Below, piece by piece: positions 52,136 to 59,709 of a stretch of DNA of 64,000 nucleotides (its first letter is position 1; every line of letters starts with the position of its first letter). Source of the stretch: Plantibacter sp050587525. Its GTDB lineage: Bacteria; Actinomycetota; Actinomycetes; Actinomycetales; Microbacteriaceae. The notes beneath the pieces are model-generated. The model was not told where the DNA came from. It did not search any database and was given only the letters and a program-made list of their open reading frames with translations. The position numbers and the translations under genes were made by a program. The stretch is taken from the NCBI RefSeq assembly GCF_050587525.1, contig NZ_JBOBFT010000009.1, positions 138,581 through 202,580 of the forward strand, written 5' to 3'.

Positions 52136-53481
52136 CACCACCGACGGACACCGCCGTCCCCTTGTCCCCTCCGACCGCATCGATGCCCATCGTCGGCGTC
52201 CGCCCCGCCTGGCGCGACACCTTCACCTCGCTCCGCGTCCCGAACTTCCGCCTCTTCACGATCGGCCACATCGTCGCGACGACGGCGATCGGGATGCAGC
52301 GCATCGCCCAGGACTGGCTCGTCCTCGAGCTCTCCGGCAGCGTCGCGGCCGTCGGCGTCACGGTCGCGATGCAGTTCGCGCCCATGCTCGTCTTCGGCCT
52401 GCTCGGCGGCGTCCTCGCCGACCGGTACCCGAAGCGGATCCTCCTGACGATCACGCAGTCGCTCGCCGCTGCGCTCGCCGTCGTCCTGTCGGTCCTCGCG
52501 CTCACCGGCGCCGTGCAGGTGTGGCACATCTACGTCATCGCCTTCCTGCTCGGACTCGTGACGGTCGTGGACACCCCGGCCCGACAGTCGTTCGTGAGCG
52601 AGCTCGTCGGCCCGCACCGGCTGCCGAACGCGATCAGCATCAACTCGGCCGTGTTCCAGCTCGGTCAGCTCGTCGGTCCCGCAGTCGGCGGCCTCATGAT
52701 CACCGCGATCGGCTCCGGCTGGTCGTTCGCGATCAACGCCGTCGCCTGCTGCGGCGTGGTGCTCACGCTCTCGCTCATGAACGTGAAGGCGCTCATGCCG
52801 ACGAAGCCGATGCCGCGAGCGAAGGGCCAGATGGCCGAGGGCGTCCGGTACGCCGTGCGCAAACCGGCGATCCTCTGGACGGTCGTGATGCTCGCGTTCG
52901 TGTCGGTCTTCGCGCTCAACATGCCCGTGCTCCTCGCCGCCTACGCATCCCAGGTCTTCGATATCGGGCCCGGCGGGTACGGGCTCCTCAACGCGCTCGT
53001 CGCGGCGGGAGCGCTCACGGGCGCACTCGCATCGACCAGGCGGGGCCGGGTCGACCTCCCCATCGTCATCGGTACGGCCGCCGCGATCGGCGTCCTCCAA
53101 GCGACCACGGGCCTCATGCCGTCGCTGTTCCTCTTCTGCGCGCTCCTCGTGGGCGGCGGCGTCGCCACGCTCCTCTTCATCACCGCCGCGAACTCGCTCG
53201 TGCAGCTCTCCGCCAACGCGGGGATCCGCGGCCGGGTCATGGCGTTGTACGTGCTCGTGCTGCTCGGCGGGCAGGCGATCGGCGGGCCGCTCATGGGCTG
53301 GCTCGTCGAACACGCCGGGCCGCACGTCGGCATGGTCGTCTCCGGCGCCGTCCCCGCCCTCGCGGCCGGTGTGGTCACGCTCGTGCTGCTCGCGAAGCGG
53401 CGGCGGGCGCGGGCTGCGGTGGCGGCTTCGGCCGATACCGATGCAGGTGCAGATGCCGTCGTCGTGGAGCAGACGAGCTGA
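52132..53481 (+). CDS. MFS transporter (enterobactin/macrolide exporter-like, MFS_3)
   Basis: A 449-residue major facilitator. The GTG start at 52132 is favoured because it overlaps the upstream ORF stop; ATG 52183 is an alternative. An N-terminal cytosolic stretch of about 30 residues is followed by 10-12 helices, with LADRYPKRILLTI (the loop 2-3 motif A), DTPARQSFVSELVGPHRLPNAISINS (a strong MFS_3 signature) and GIRGRVMALYVLVLLGGQAIGG. The C-terminal tail is Ala/Asp-rich. Probably exports a toxic compound or siderophore under LysR control; the substrate is unknown. Confidence 0.88.
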   Translation: MTPPTDTAVPLSPPTASMPIVGVRPAWRDTFTSLRVPNFRLFTIGHIVATTAIGMQRIAQDWLVLELSGSVAAVGVTVAMQFAPMLVFGLLGGVLADRYPKRILLTITQSLAAALAVVLSVLALTGAVQVWHIYVIAFLLGLVTVVDTPARQSFVSELVGPHRLPNAISINSAVFQLGQLVGPAVGGLMITAIGSGWSFAINAVACCGVVLTLSLMNVKALMPTKPMPRAKGQMAEGVRYAVRKPAILWTVVMLAFVSVFALNMPVLLAAYASQVFDIGPGGYGLLNALVAAGALTGALASTRRGRVDLPIVIGTAAAIGVLQATTGLMPSLFLFCALLVGGGVATLLFITAANSLVQLSANAGIRGRVMALYVLVLLGGQAIGGPLMGWLVEHAGPHVGMVVSGAVPALAAGVVTLVLLAKRRRARAAVAASADTDAGADAVVVEQTS

Positions 53482-53558
53482 CGCGACCGCTCGTCCGATC
53501 CGATACGCATCCGATCCGCCCCAAGCGAAAACACAGGTGCAACGAGCGTGTGCTCGGG

Positions 53559-53564
53559 TAGACT
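53559..53564 (+). promoter_or_regulatory. -10 box (TAGACT) of the CNNM operon
   Basis: TAGACT places the transcript start about 53571, four nt before the ATG of the 24-codon upstream ORF and about 71 nt before the CNNM start. Confidence 0.45.
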
Positions 53565-53574
53565 CATCCGCACA

Positions 53575-53649
53575 ATGGACGACCCTCCCTCTGACAGTTC
53601 GCCCGACCATAGACCCCGCTTCGAGCGAGTAGGGGGCCACCATGTATGA
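53575..53649 (+). CDS. 24-residue Asp/Pro-rich leader ORF overlapping the CNNM start
   Basis: ATG 53575 to TGA 53649 encodes MDDPPSDSSPDHRP followed by RFERVGGHHV. Four Asp and four Pro fall in the first 14 residues. The ORF overlaps the CNNM gene start (53642) by 8 nt in another frame and contains its GGGGG ribosome site. CCCTC at 53584-53588 could pair with that site. Acidic/proline-rich leader peptides upstream of Mg2+ transporter genes sense Mg2+ in enterobacteria (MgtL type); this is an analogy, not homology. The promoter placement would make translation of the ORF nearly leaderless. Confidence 0.45.
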   Translation: MDDPPSDSSPDHRPRFERVGGHHV

Positions 53650-54961
53650 ATGGATCATGTTGGGTGTCGGGTTGATCCTGACGCTCGGCACCGGTTTGTT
53701 CGTGGCCTCCGAGTTCGCGCTCGTCAACCTCGACCGAGCAGACCTCGAAGCCCGACGCGACCGCGGCGAGACGCGGCTGACGATGACCATCGCAGCCCTC
53801 AAACTCACCTCGACGCATCTCTCGAGCGCACAGCTCGGCATCACCCTCACCACCCTCCTCACCGGGTACACGATGGAGCCGGCGATCGGTTCGCTCCTCA
53901 GCGGCCCGTTCGGCGCGATCGGCCTCCCGGAGGCCATCCTCCCGATCGTGGCGAGCATCACCGCCGTGATCATCGCCACCCTGCTGAGCATGATCATCGG
54001 CGAACTCGTGCCGAAGAACTTCGCGCTCGCGCTCCCGCGGCAGACCGCGAAGCTCGTGATCCCGTTCCAGACGGCGTTCACCTTCGTGTTCAAGCCGGCG
54101 GTCATCGTGCTGAACGGCAGCGCCAACGGTCTCATCCGCGCATTCGGCGTGGAGCCGAAGGAAGAGCTGTCCGGCGCTCGAACGGCCGAGGAACTCTCCT
54201 CGCTCGTCCGCCGATCCGCGATCGAGGGCACCCTCGAAGCCGACACGGCGACGCTCCTCAACCGCACGCTCCACTTCGCGGGGCACACGGCCTCCGACGT
54301 CATGACGCCGCGCCCGCGCATCGCGTCCATCCAGCGAGGCGAACCCGCACAGGCCGTCCTCGAGCTCGCCAGGACGACCGGGCACTCCCGGTTCCCCGTG
54401 ACCGATGAGGACGTGGACGACGTCATCGGCGTCGTGCACGTGAAGCAGGCGATCGCCGTTCCGCGCGAACGCCGACTCGACGTGCCCGTGTCCGCCCTGC
54501 AGTCGCCGGCCCTCCGGGTCCCGGAGACGATGAAACTCGACGTCCTGCTCAGCCAGCTGCGCGGCCGCGGCTACCAGATGGCCGTCGTCGTGGACGAATA
54601 CGGCGGCACCGCCGGCGTCGCGACGCTCGAAGACCTCGTCGAGGAACTCGTCGGCGAGGTCGCGGATGAACACGACCGCACCCGCGCGGGCGTCGTCCGC
54701 GGACGCGACTCCATCACCTTCCCCGGCAGCCTCCGCCCCGACGAACTGCTCGAACGAGCCGGCGTCGTGGTCCCGGAGGACGGCCCGTACGAGACCGTCG
54801 CGGGATACGTCATGAGCGTCCTCGGCCGCCTCGCGGTCGTCGGCGACGAGATCGACATCGACGCCGGCGTGCTCCGCGTCGAACGACTCGACGGCCGTCG
54901 CATCGACCGCATCCGCTTCACACCGAGACCGGAACCGATCGAGGACGGTGAGGCGTCATGA
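53642..54961 (+). CDS. CNNM/CorC-family (hemolysin-C-like) membrane protein, full length
   Basis: A 439-residue protein. The DUF21/CNNM transmembrane domain (about residues 1-190: four helices, with FVASEFALVNLDRADLEARRDRG and IIGELVPKNFALALP) is followed by a CBS pair (about 215-335, ASDVMTPRPRIASIQ to YQMAVVVDEYGGTAGVATLEDLVEELVGEV) and a CorC_HlyC domain (about 350-430). CNNM proteins transport Mg2+ or are needed for Mg2+ and metal resistance. GGGGG lies 7 nt upstream of ATG. It overlaps the second CNNM gene by 4 nt (ATGA), so the two paralogues probably assemble together. A leader ORF overlaps its start. Confidence 0.92.
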   Translation: MYEWIMLGVGLILTLGTGLFVASEFALVNLDRADLEARRDRGETRLTMTIAALKLTSTHLSSAQLGITLTTLLTGYTMEPAIGSLLSGPFGAIGLPEAILPIVASITAVIIATLLSMIIGELVPKNFALALPRQTAKLVIPFQTAFTFVFKPAVIVLNGSANGLIRAFGVEPKEELSGARTAEELSSLVRRSAIEGTLEADTATLLNRTLHFAGHTASDVMTPRPRIASIQRGEPAQAVLELARTTGHSRFPVTDEDVDDVIGVVHVKQAIAVPRERRLDVPVSALQSPALRVPETMKLDVLLSQLRGRGYQMAVVVDEYGGTAGVATLEDLVEELVGEVADEHDRTRAGVVRGRDSITFPGSLRPDELLERAGVVVPEDGPYETVAGYVMSVLGRLAVVGDEIDIDAGVLRVERLDGRRIDRIRFTPRPEPIEDGEAS

Positions 54962-56007
54962 GCGACTGGGCAGGACTCGGGTGGCTCTTCGTGCTGCTCC
55001 TCGCCAACGCGTTCTTCGTCGGCGCCGAATTCGCCGTCATCTCCGCCCGCCGTTCGCAGATCGAACCGCTCGCCGAACAGGGCAAGCGGAGCGCGAAGAC
55101 CGCGCTGTGGGCGATGGAGCATGCGACGCTCATGCTGGCGACGAGCCAGCTCGGCATCACCGTGTGCTCGCTGCTCATCCTGAACGTCTCCGAGCCGGCG
55201 ATCCACCACCTGCTCGAAGTGCCGTTGCACCTCACCGGGCTGCCCGACGAGGCCATCGGGACGATCGCGTTCATCATCACGCTGCTGCTCGTCTCCTACC
55301 TCCACGTCGTGTTCGGCGAGATGGTCCCGAAGAACCTGTCGTTCTCGGTGCCGGACCGCGCAGTGCTCCTGCTCGCGCCGCCGCTCGTGTTCGTCGGCAA
55401 GGTGTTCAAGCCGATCATCGTGGCGCTCAACGCCGTCTCGAACGGCGTCGTCCGGCTCTTCGGCGTCGAGCCGAAGGATGAGGCGGCGAGTGCGTTCACG
55501 CTCGACGAGGTGGCGACGATCGTCAACCAGTCGACGCGCGAGGGCATCCTCGTCGACTCGACCGGAGCGCTCGTGGCAGCGTTCGAGTTCACCGAGAAGA
55601 AGGTCCGCGACGTGGCCCTGCCGCTCAGCGCGCTCATCACGCTCACGGAGCAGGCGACGCCGTCCGATGTGGAGCGGGCCGTCGCGAAGTACGGGTACTC
55701 GCGCTACGTGATCGTCGACGACGAGCAGGTGCCGATGGGCTACATCCACCTGAAGGACGTGCTGCGTTTCGACGACCTCGTCGACAACGGCGACGAGTCG
55801 AAGCCGGTGCCCGCGAAGCGGATCCGCCAACTCGTGTCGGTGTTCGAGGGATCGGACGTCGAGGACGCGCTCACGACGATGCGTCGCTCCGGCGCGCACG
55901 TCGCCCGCGTGTTCGACGAGGAGGGCAACACGACCGGCGTCCTGTTCCTCGAGGACATCATCGAGGAACTCGTCGGAGAAGTGCAGGACGCCACGAGGCG
56001 CCGCTAG
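54958..56007 (+). CDS. CNNM-family membrane protein lacking the CorC_HlyC domain
   Basis: A 349-residue paralogue of the preceding gene. The DUF21 domain (WLFVLLLANAFFVGAEFAVISARRSQIEPLAEQG; VVFGEMVPKNLSFSVP) and CBS pair (REGILVDSTGALVAAFEFTEKKVRDVALPL to FLEDIIEELVGEVQ) are present, but the protein ends directly after the second CBS domain, so the C-terminal CorC_HlyC domain of about 85 residues is absent. Two CNNM genes in tandem, one long and one short, is common in actinobacteria and suggests a heterodimer. A clear terminator follows. Confidence 0.9.
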   Translation: MSDWAGLGWLFVLLLANAFFVGAEFAVISARRSQIEPLAEQGKRSAKTALWAMEHATLMLATSQLGITVCSLLILNVSEPAIHHLLEVPLHLTGLPDEAIGTIAFIITLLLVSYLHVVFGEMVPKNLSFSVPDRAVLLLAPPLVFVGKVFKPIIVALNAVSNGVVRLFGVEPKDEAASAFTLDEVATIVNQSTREGILVDSTGALVAAFEFTEKKVRDVALPLSALITLTEQATPSDVERAVAKYGYSRYVIVDDEQVPMGYIHLKDVLRFDDLVDNGDESKPVPAKRIRQLVSVFEGSDVEDALTTMRRSGAHVARVFDEEGNTTGVLFLEDIIEELVGEVQDATRRR

Positions 56008-56039
56008 GCCGCCAGGCGGCCAGGCCGGAACGCAGCAAG

Positions 56040-56064
56040 GCCCACTCCGAGGTTCGGGGTGGGC
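56040..56064 (+). terminator. Terminator after the CNNM operon
   Basis: GCCCACTCCGA-GGT-TCGGGGTGGGC, an 11-bp stem with G-T wobbles, followed by GTTGTCG. Confidence 0.7.
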
Positions 56065-56076
56065 GTTGTCGCGTCA

Positions 56077-56302
56077 GGGCCCTTCGACAGGCTCAGGGAC
56101 CGGGGCCCTTCGAGGGGCTCAGTGACCAGGGCCCTTCGACAGGCTCAGGGACCGGGGCCCTTCGACAGGCTCAGGGACCGGGGCCCTTCGACAGGCTCAG
56201 GGAACGGGTCCTTCGACGGGCTCAGGGAACGGGTCCTTCGACGGGCTCAGGGACCGGGGCCCTTCGATGGGCTGAGTGACCGGGGCCTGGGCTCAGGGAC
56301 CG
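56077..56302. repeat. 26-bp tandem repeat array, about nine units
   Basis: Units begin at 56077, 56103, 56129, 56155, 56181, 56206, 56231, 56257 and 56283. The core is CCCTTCGACAGGCTCAGGG; spacing is 26 bp (25 bp twice), units 6 and 7 share a GGGTCC variant, units 2 and 8 share AGTGACC, and the last is shortened. The array fills the gap between the convergent CNNM and flavin oxidoreductase genes and stops at the latter's stop codon. Confidence 0.92.
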
Positions 56303-56304
56303 GG

Positions 56305-57393
56305 TCAGGAGCCGACGCGAACGGGCTTCGCTCGCTGGTACTGGCCCGGCCACAGGTCCACGTCCGCGCCGAGCACTTCCGCCGCATGCAGCGGGAAGTG
56401 CGGGTCGCGGAGCGCCTGGCGGGCGAGCAGGACGGCGTCCGCCTGCTCGTCGGCGATGATCGCGGCGGCCTGCTCGGGCGTCGTGATCTCGCCGACCGCG
56501 CTCGTCGGGACGCCGGAAGCACGAACCGATGCGGCGAGCGGCACCTGGTAACCGGGGCCGTAGGGGATGACGGCGTCGCCGACGATGCCCCCGGAGGAGA
56601 TGTCGAAGAAATCGGCGCCGTGCTCGACGGCCCATCCGGCGACCGTCGCCGTCTGCTGCTCGTCCCAGCCGCCTTCGGCCCAGTCGGTGGCGGAGAAGCG
56701 GATGAAGAGCGCGAGGTCCTCAGGCAGCACCGAGCGCACGGCGTCGACGACGCGCAGGAGGAGCCGGGCGCGGTTCTCGAGGGAGCCGCCGTACTCGTCC
56801 GTCCGTACGTTGGACAGCGGGGAGAGGAACTGGTGCAGGAGGTACCCGTGGGCCGCGTGCAGCTCGATGACGCGGAAGCCCGCCTCCACGGCGCGGGCCG
56901 CAGCAGAACGGAAGTCCTCGACGACGCGATCGATCCCGGCAGCGTCGAGCGCGACCGGTTCTCCGTGCGCGATGAAGGGGACCGCCGACGGGCCGACGGT
57001 CGTCCAGCCGCCCTGATCGGCGGGGATCGTTCCCCGCTGCGTGGTGCCCCAGGGCGCGAAGGAGGAGGCTCGTCGGCCGGCGTGCGCGAGCTGGATGCCG
57101 GGCACCGCCCCGTGCGCGGAGAGGAACGCGGTGACGGGCTTCCAGGCGTCGCGCTGTTCGTCGGTCCAGATGCCGGTGTCCCGCGGTGAGATGCGCCCCT
57201 CGGGGTTCACCGCCGTCGCCTCGGTGAGGACGAGGCCGAAGCCGCCCGCCGCGAACTGGCCGAGGTGCACGAGCTGCCACGCCGTGGGGACGCCGTCCTC
57301 CTGCTCCACCGCGTACTGGCACATGGAGGCCACCCAGAGTCGATTGCGGATGTCGATGCCTCGGAGACGGTACGGGTCGAACAGCGTGGTCAT
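56305..57393 (-). CDS. NADH:flavin oxidoreductase, old yellow enzyme family (YqjM-like)
   Basis: A 362-residue FMN TIM-barrel. C25 and Y27 in ASMCQYAVEQ are the YqjM-class flavin-tuning residues, QLAHAGRRAS and ELHAAHGYLLHQFLSP carry the substrate-binding His pair and Tyr, and RTDEYGGSLENRARLLL is the subfamily signature. It reduces activated C=C bonds (enals, enones, nitro-alkenes) with NADPH; the physiological substrate is unknown. The minus-strand HAD gene lies upstream with a 32-bp gap, perhaps in one operon. Its 3' end abuts the tandem array. Confidence 0.93.
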   Translation of the reverse strand: MTTLFDPYRLRGIDIRNRLWVASMCQYAVEQEDGVPTAWQLVHLGQFAAGGFGLVLTEATAVNPEGRISPRDTGIWTDEQRDAWKPVTAFLSAHGAVPGIQLAHAGRRASSFAPWGTTQRGTIPADQGGWTTVGPSAVPFIAHGEPVALDAAGIDRVVEDFRSAAARAVEAGFRVIELHAAHGYLLHQFLSPLSNVRTDEYGGSLENRARLLLRVVDAVRSVLPEDLALFIRFSATDWAEGGWDEQQTATVAGWAVEHGADFFDISSGGIVGDAVIPYGPGYQVPLAASVRASGVPTSAVGEITTPEQAAAIIADEQADAVLLARQALRDPHFPLHAAEVLGADVDLWPGQYQRAKPVRVGS

Positions 57394-57425
57394 CTGACTC
57401 CTTCGGTGGGTTGTGGATCGGCGAC

Positions 57426-58067
57426 TCAGCTGGAACGCACTGCCGTCGTCGTTTCCGACAACTCCTCGAGGAAGGTGCGCATTCCCGCAGCGCCTGTGAA
57501 GTGGTGAGCGGTCGCTCCGAGGGCGACGGCGGCATCGACGTTCTCGATGCGGTTGTCGATGAAGATGAACTCGGCGGGGGAGACGCCGAGGGCTCGCATG
57601 GTCTCGAGGTAGATGGCGGGATCAGGCTTCACGAGGTCCATCTCCGCGCTCACGAAGACGCGCTCGAAGAAGCGGGAGAGCGGGCCGTGGCGGTAGAAGC
57701 CGCCGAAGTCGGTACCTGCGTTCGAGAGGATGGCGAGCCGGGTGCCTCCGGCGTGGAGCGCTGCGATGGCATCGAACACCTCTGTGTTGATGCTGAGCCA
57801 GCTGCGGAAGTCCGCGATCCACAGTCGTTGGATGGTGGCATCGGACCAGTCGGCACCGATCTCGTCGCGGATGGTGGTCCAGTAGTCGGTGACGCTCAGC
57901 GAGCCGAGGTCGAGCGCATCTCGCAAGCGCCAGTACGGCGGCCAGAACACCTCCGGATCGACCTCGGCGACGGCCAGGAGCGCGTCGCGATCGGCTTGGA
58001 CCGGGGTGACGGAGATGACTTCGCCGTAGTCGAAGACCACCACTCGTCCGGGGATGCTGATCGGCAT
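57426..58067 (-). CDS. HAD family hydrolase, YihX-like
   Basis: A 213-residue HAD-IA protein from ATG 58067 (AAAGGA upstream); the longer open frame is a shadow. Motif I is VVVFDYGEV with D13 but Gly15 in place of the usual second Asp, as in YihX-type sugar phosphatases (FDLGNV). Motif II is ILSNAG, motif III KPDPAIY and motif IV FIDNRIENV. The helical cap lies between residues 20 and 90. It is probably a small-molecule phosphatase; whether the missing general acid/base lowers activity cannot be told. Divergent from the NAD(P)HX dehydratase gene. Confidence 0.87.
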   Translation of the reverse strand: MPISIPGRVVVFDYGEVISVTPVQADRDALLAVAEVDPEVFWPPYWRLRDALDLGSLSVTDYWTTIRDEIGADWSDATIQRLWIADFRSWLSINTEVFDAIAALHAGGTRLAILSNAGTDFGGFYRHGPLSRFFERVFVSAEMDLVKPDPAIYLETMRALGVSPAEFIFIDNRIENVDAAVALGATAHHFTGAAGMRTFLEELSETTTAVRSS

Positions 58068-58125
58068 GGACCGTCCTTTCGATTTCGTCAACGCTAACCC
58101 ACGGCGGCATCGGGAACCGGTTCTC

Positions 58126-58161
58126 CACAGGGCCCATATCGCGCTCACAGGGCCCGTATCG
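58126..58161. promoter_or_regulatory. Two 16-bp direct repeats, 20 bp apart, upstream of nnrD
   Basis: CACAGGGCCCATATCG (58126) and CACAGGGCCCGTATCG (58146) differ at one base and are offset by 20 bp, about two DNA turns. The second contains most of TATCGT (58157-58162), a -10 box 7 nt before ATG 58170. Confidence 0.5.
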
Positions 58162-58169
58162 TAAGGAGC

Positions 58170-59048
58170 ATGCCTGAACTCATCGAGTGGACGACGGAAC
58201 TGCTGCGCGAGTGGATCGTGGAACCGAAGCCGGAGGACGACAAATACGCGCGGGGCGTCCTCGGCGTCGTGACGGGCTCCGATCGCTATCCCGGCGCGGC
58301 CGTGATCGGGGTCGAGGCGGCGAGCCGGACGGGGCTCGGGATGCTGCGCTACCTCGGTTCGGAGCGGGCGGCGTCGTTCGTCCTGCAGCGTCGCCCGGAG
58401 GTCGTCACTGCGGACGGCCGGGTGCAGGCGTGGCTCCTCGGGTCCGGCATGGACGCCGACGCGCTCACGACGCACGAGGGATCGCTCATCGATGCGGCGC
58501 TGCGGTCCAGCGAACCGGTCGCGGCCGACGCCGGCGCGCTCCGCCGGGTGACAGCGGGAGGACTGCATCGCGGATCCGGCACGGGTGCAGGGGCGGATGA
58601 CGCATGGCGCGTCGTCGTCACCCCGCACGCCCGAGAACTCCTGACGATGCTGAGCGGGCTCGGCGTCACCGCCGACCTCGACGCCGTCCTCGCCGACCCG
58701 TCCCGGTTCGCGGCGCAGGTGGCCGAACGGCTCGGCGTGGTCGTGCTGCTGAAGGGGACCATCACGCACGTCCTCGCGCCCGACGGCACGGGGATCACCG
58801 TCACCGGCGGGCCTGCCTGGCTCGCGACGGCCGGGACGGGCGACGCGCTGGGCGGTATCCTCGGCGCCCTGCTCGCGACCAACGCGTCCCGCATCGCCGC
58901 CGACCACCGTGTGCTCGCACCCATCGCCGCATCGGCCGCCCTGCTGCACGCGCTCGCCGGCCAGGCCGCCGCGAAGGACGGGCCGCTCGTCGCGCTCGAC
59001 GTCGCTGAGGCCGTGCGCGGGGTCGTCGCGGAACTGCTCAGGGACTGA
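58170..59048 (+). CDS. nnrD: ADP-dependent NAD(P)H-hydrate dehydratase
   Basis: A 292-residue ribokinase-like repair enzyme that dehydrates damaged NADHX/NADPHX using ADP. GVLGVVTGSDRYPGAAVIGVEAASRTGLGMLRYLG, VTPHARELLTMLSG, VVLLKGTITHVLAPDG and GPAWLATAGTGDALGGILGALLA (nucleotide and catalytic Asp loop) are the family landmarks. Here it is separate from the epimerase half (NnrE), which is not in the window. The last part of the gene is followed by the flavin-transfer cluster with its own 139-bp gap. Confidence 0.92.
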   Translation: MPELIEWTTELLREWIVEPKPEDDKYARGVLGVVTGSDRYPGAAVIGVEAASRTGLGMLRYLGSERAASFVLQRRPEVVTADGRVQAWLLGSGMDADALTTHEGSLIDAALRSSEPVAADAGALRRVTAGGLHRGSGTGAGADDAWRVVVTPHARELLTMLSGLGVTADLDAVLADPSRFAAQVAERLGVVVLLKGTITHVLAPDGTGITVTGGPAWLATAGTGDALGGILGALLATNASRIAADHRVLAPIAASAALLHALAGQAAAKDGPLVALDVAEAVRGVVAELLRD

Positions 59049-59187
59049 CGGCCGAAACGGGACCCGGTCCCGCGACTCCTGGTCCACAGCCGATCCGGCC
59101 GAACTTCCAGGACGCTCATAGCTTGCGCATAGGAAGCTTCAACACACTGTTCGACAGGCGCCCCAGCCGACGATGAGGAGACCACAG

Positions 59188-59709
59188 ATGGACATGATCC
59201 CCGCCAACCGGAAGCCACGACTCTCGCGGACCGCGACGAAGACGACGTTCGCGGCGCTCGCAGGGCTCACCCTCGTCGGCACGCTCGCCGGTTGCTCGGC
59301 GGCGGCCGACGCGGAATCGGGTTCCGGGGCCGCGCCGCAGGGCACCTCGTCGAGTGCGGCTCCGAGCGCATCGAGCACGACCGACGCCTCCGCGTCCTCC
59401 GGCTCCGCGAGCTACAAGGACGGCTCCTACACGGCCAAGGGCAGCTATCAGTCGCCCGGCGGGGAGGAGGACCTCACGGTCACCGTCACCCTGACGAAGG
59501 ACGTCGTGACGGCCCTCGACGTCGTCTCCGGCGCCAACAGCCCGAACGGCAAGCAGTTCCAGGCCAAGTTCATCTCCGGCATCCAGAGCGAGGTCGTCGG
59601 CAAGGACATCGACTCGCTCAAGGTCTCGAAGGTCGCCGGTTCCTCGCTCACGAGCGGCGGATTCAACGAGGCGATCGACGAGATCAAGGCGGATGCGGCC
59701 GCGAGCTGA
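59188..59709 (+). CDS. FMN-binding domain lipoprotein
   Basis: A 173-residue protein from ATG 59188 (AGGAG 8 nt upstream; ATG 59173 is less likely). A long basic N-region and hydrophobic helix end in lipobox L-A-G-C at C36. A Ser/Ala/Thr-rich linker follows, then an FMN_bind (NqrC/RnfG C-terminal type) domain starting YKDGSYTAKGSYQSPGGEEDL and ending TSGGFNEAIDEIK, whose Thr/Ser are candidates for covalent FMN. Anchored on the outer face, it should pass electrons as a flavinylated carrier. ApbE, the flavin transferase, is the next gene, and the membrane oxidoreductase follows. Confidence 0.9.
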   Translation: MDMIPANRKPRLSRTATKTTFAALAGLTLVGTLAGCSAAADAESGSGAAPQGTSSSAAPSASSTTDASASSGSASYKDGSYTAKGSYQSPGGEEDLTVTVTLTKDVVTALDVVSGANSPNGKQFQAKFISGIQSEVVGKDIDSLKVSKVAGSSLTSGGFNEAIDEIKADAAAS

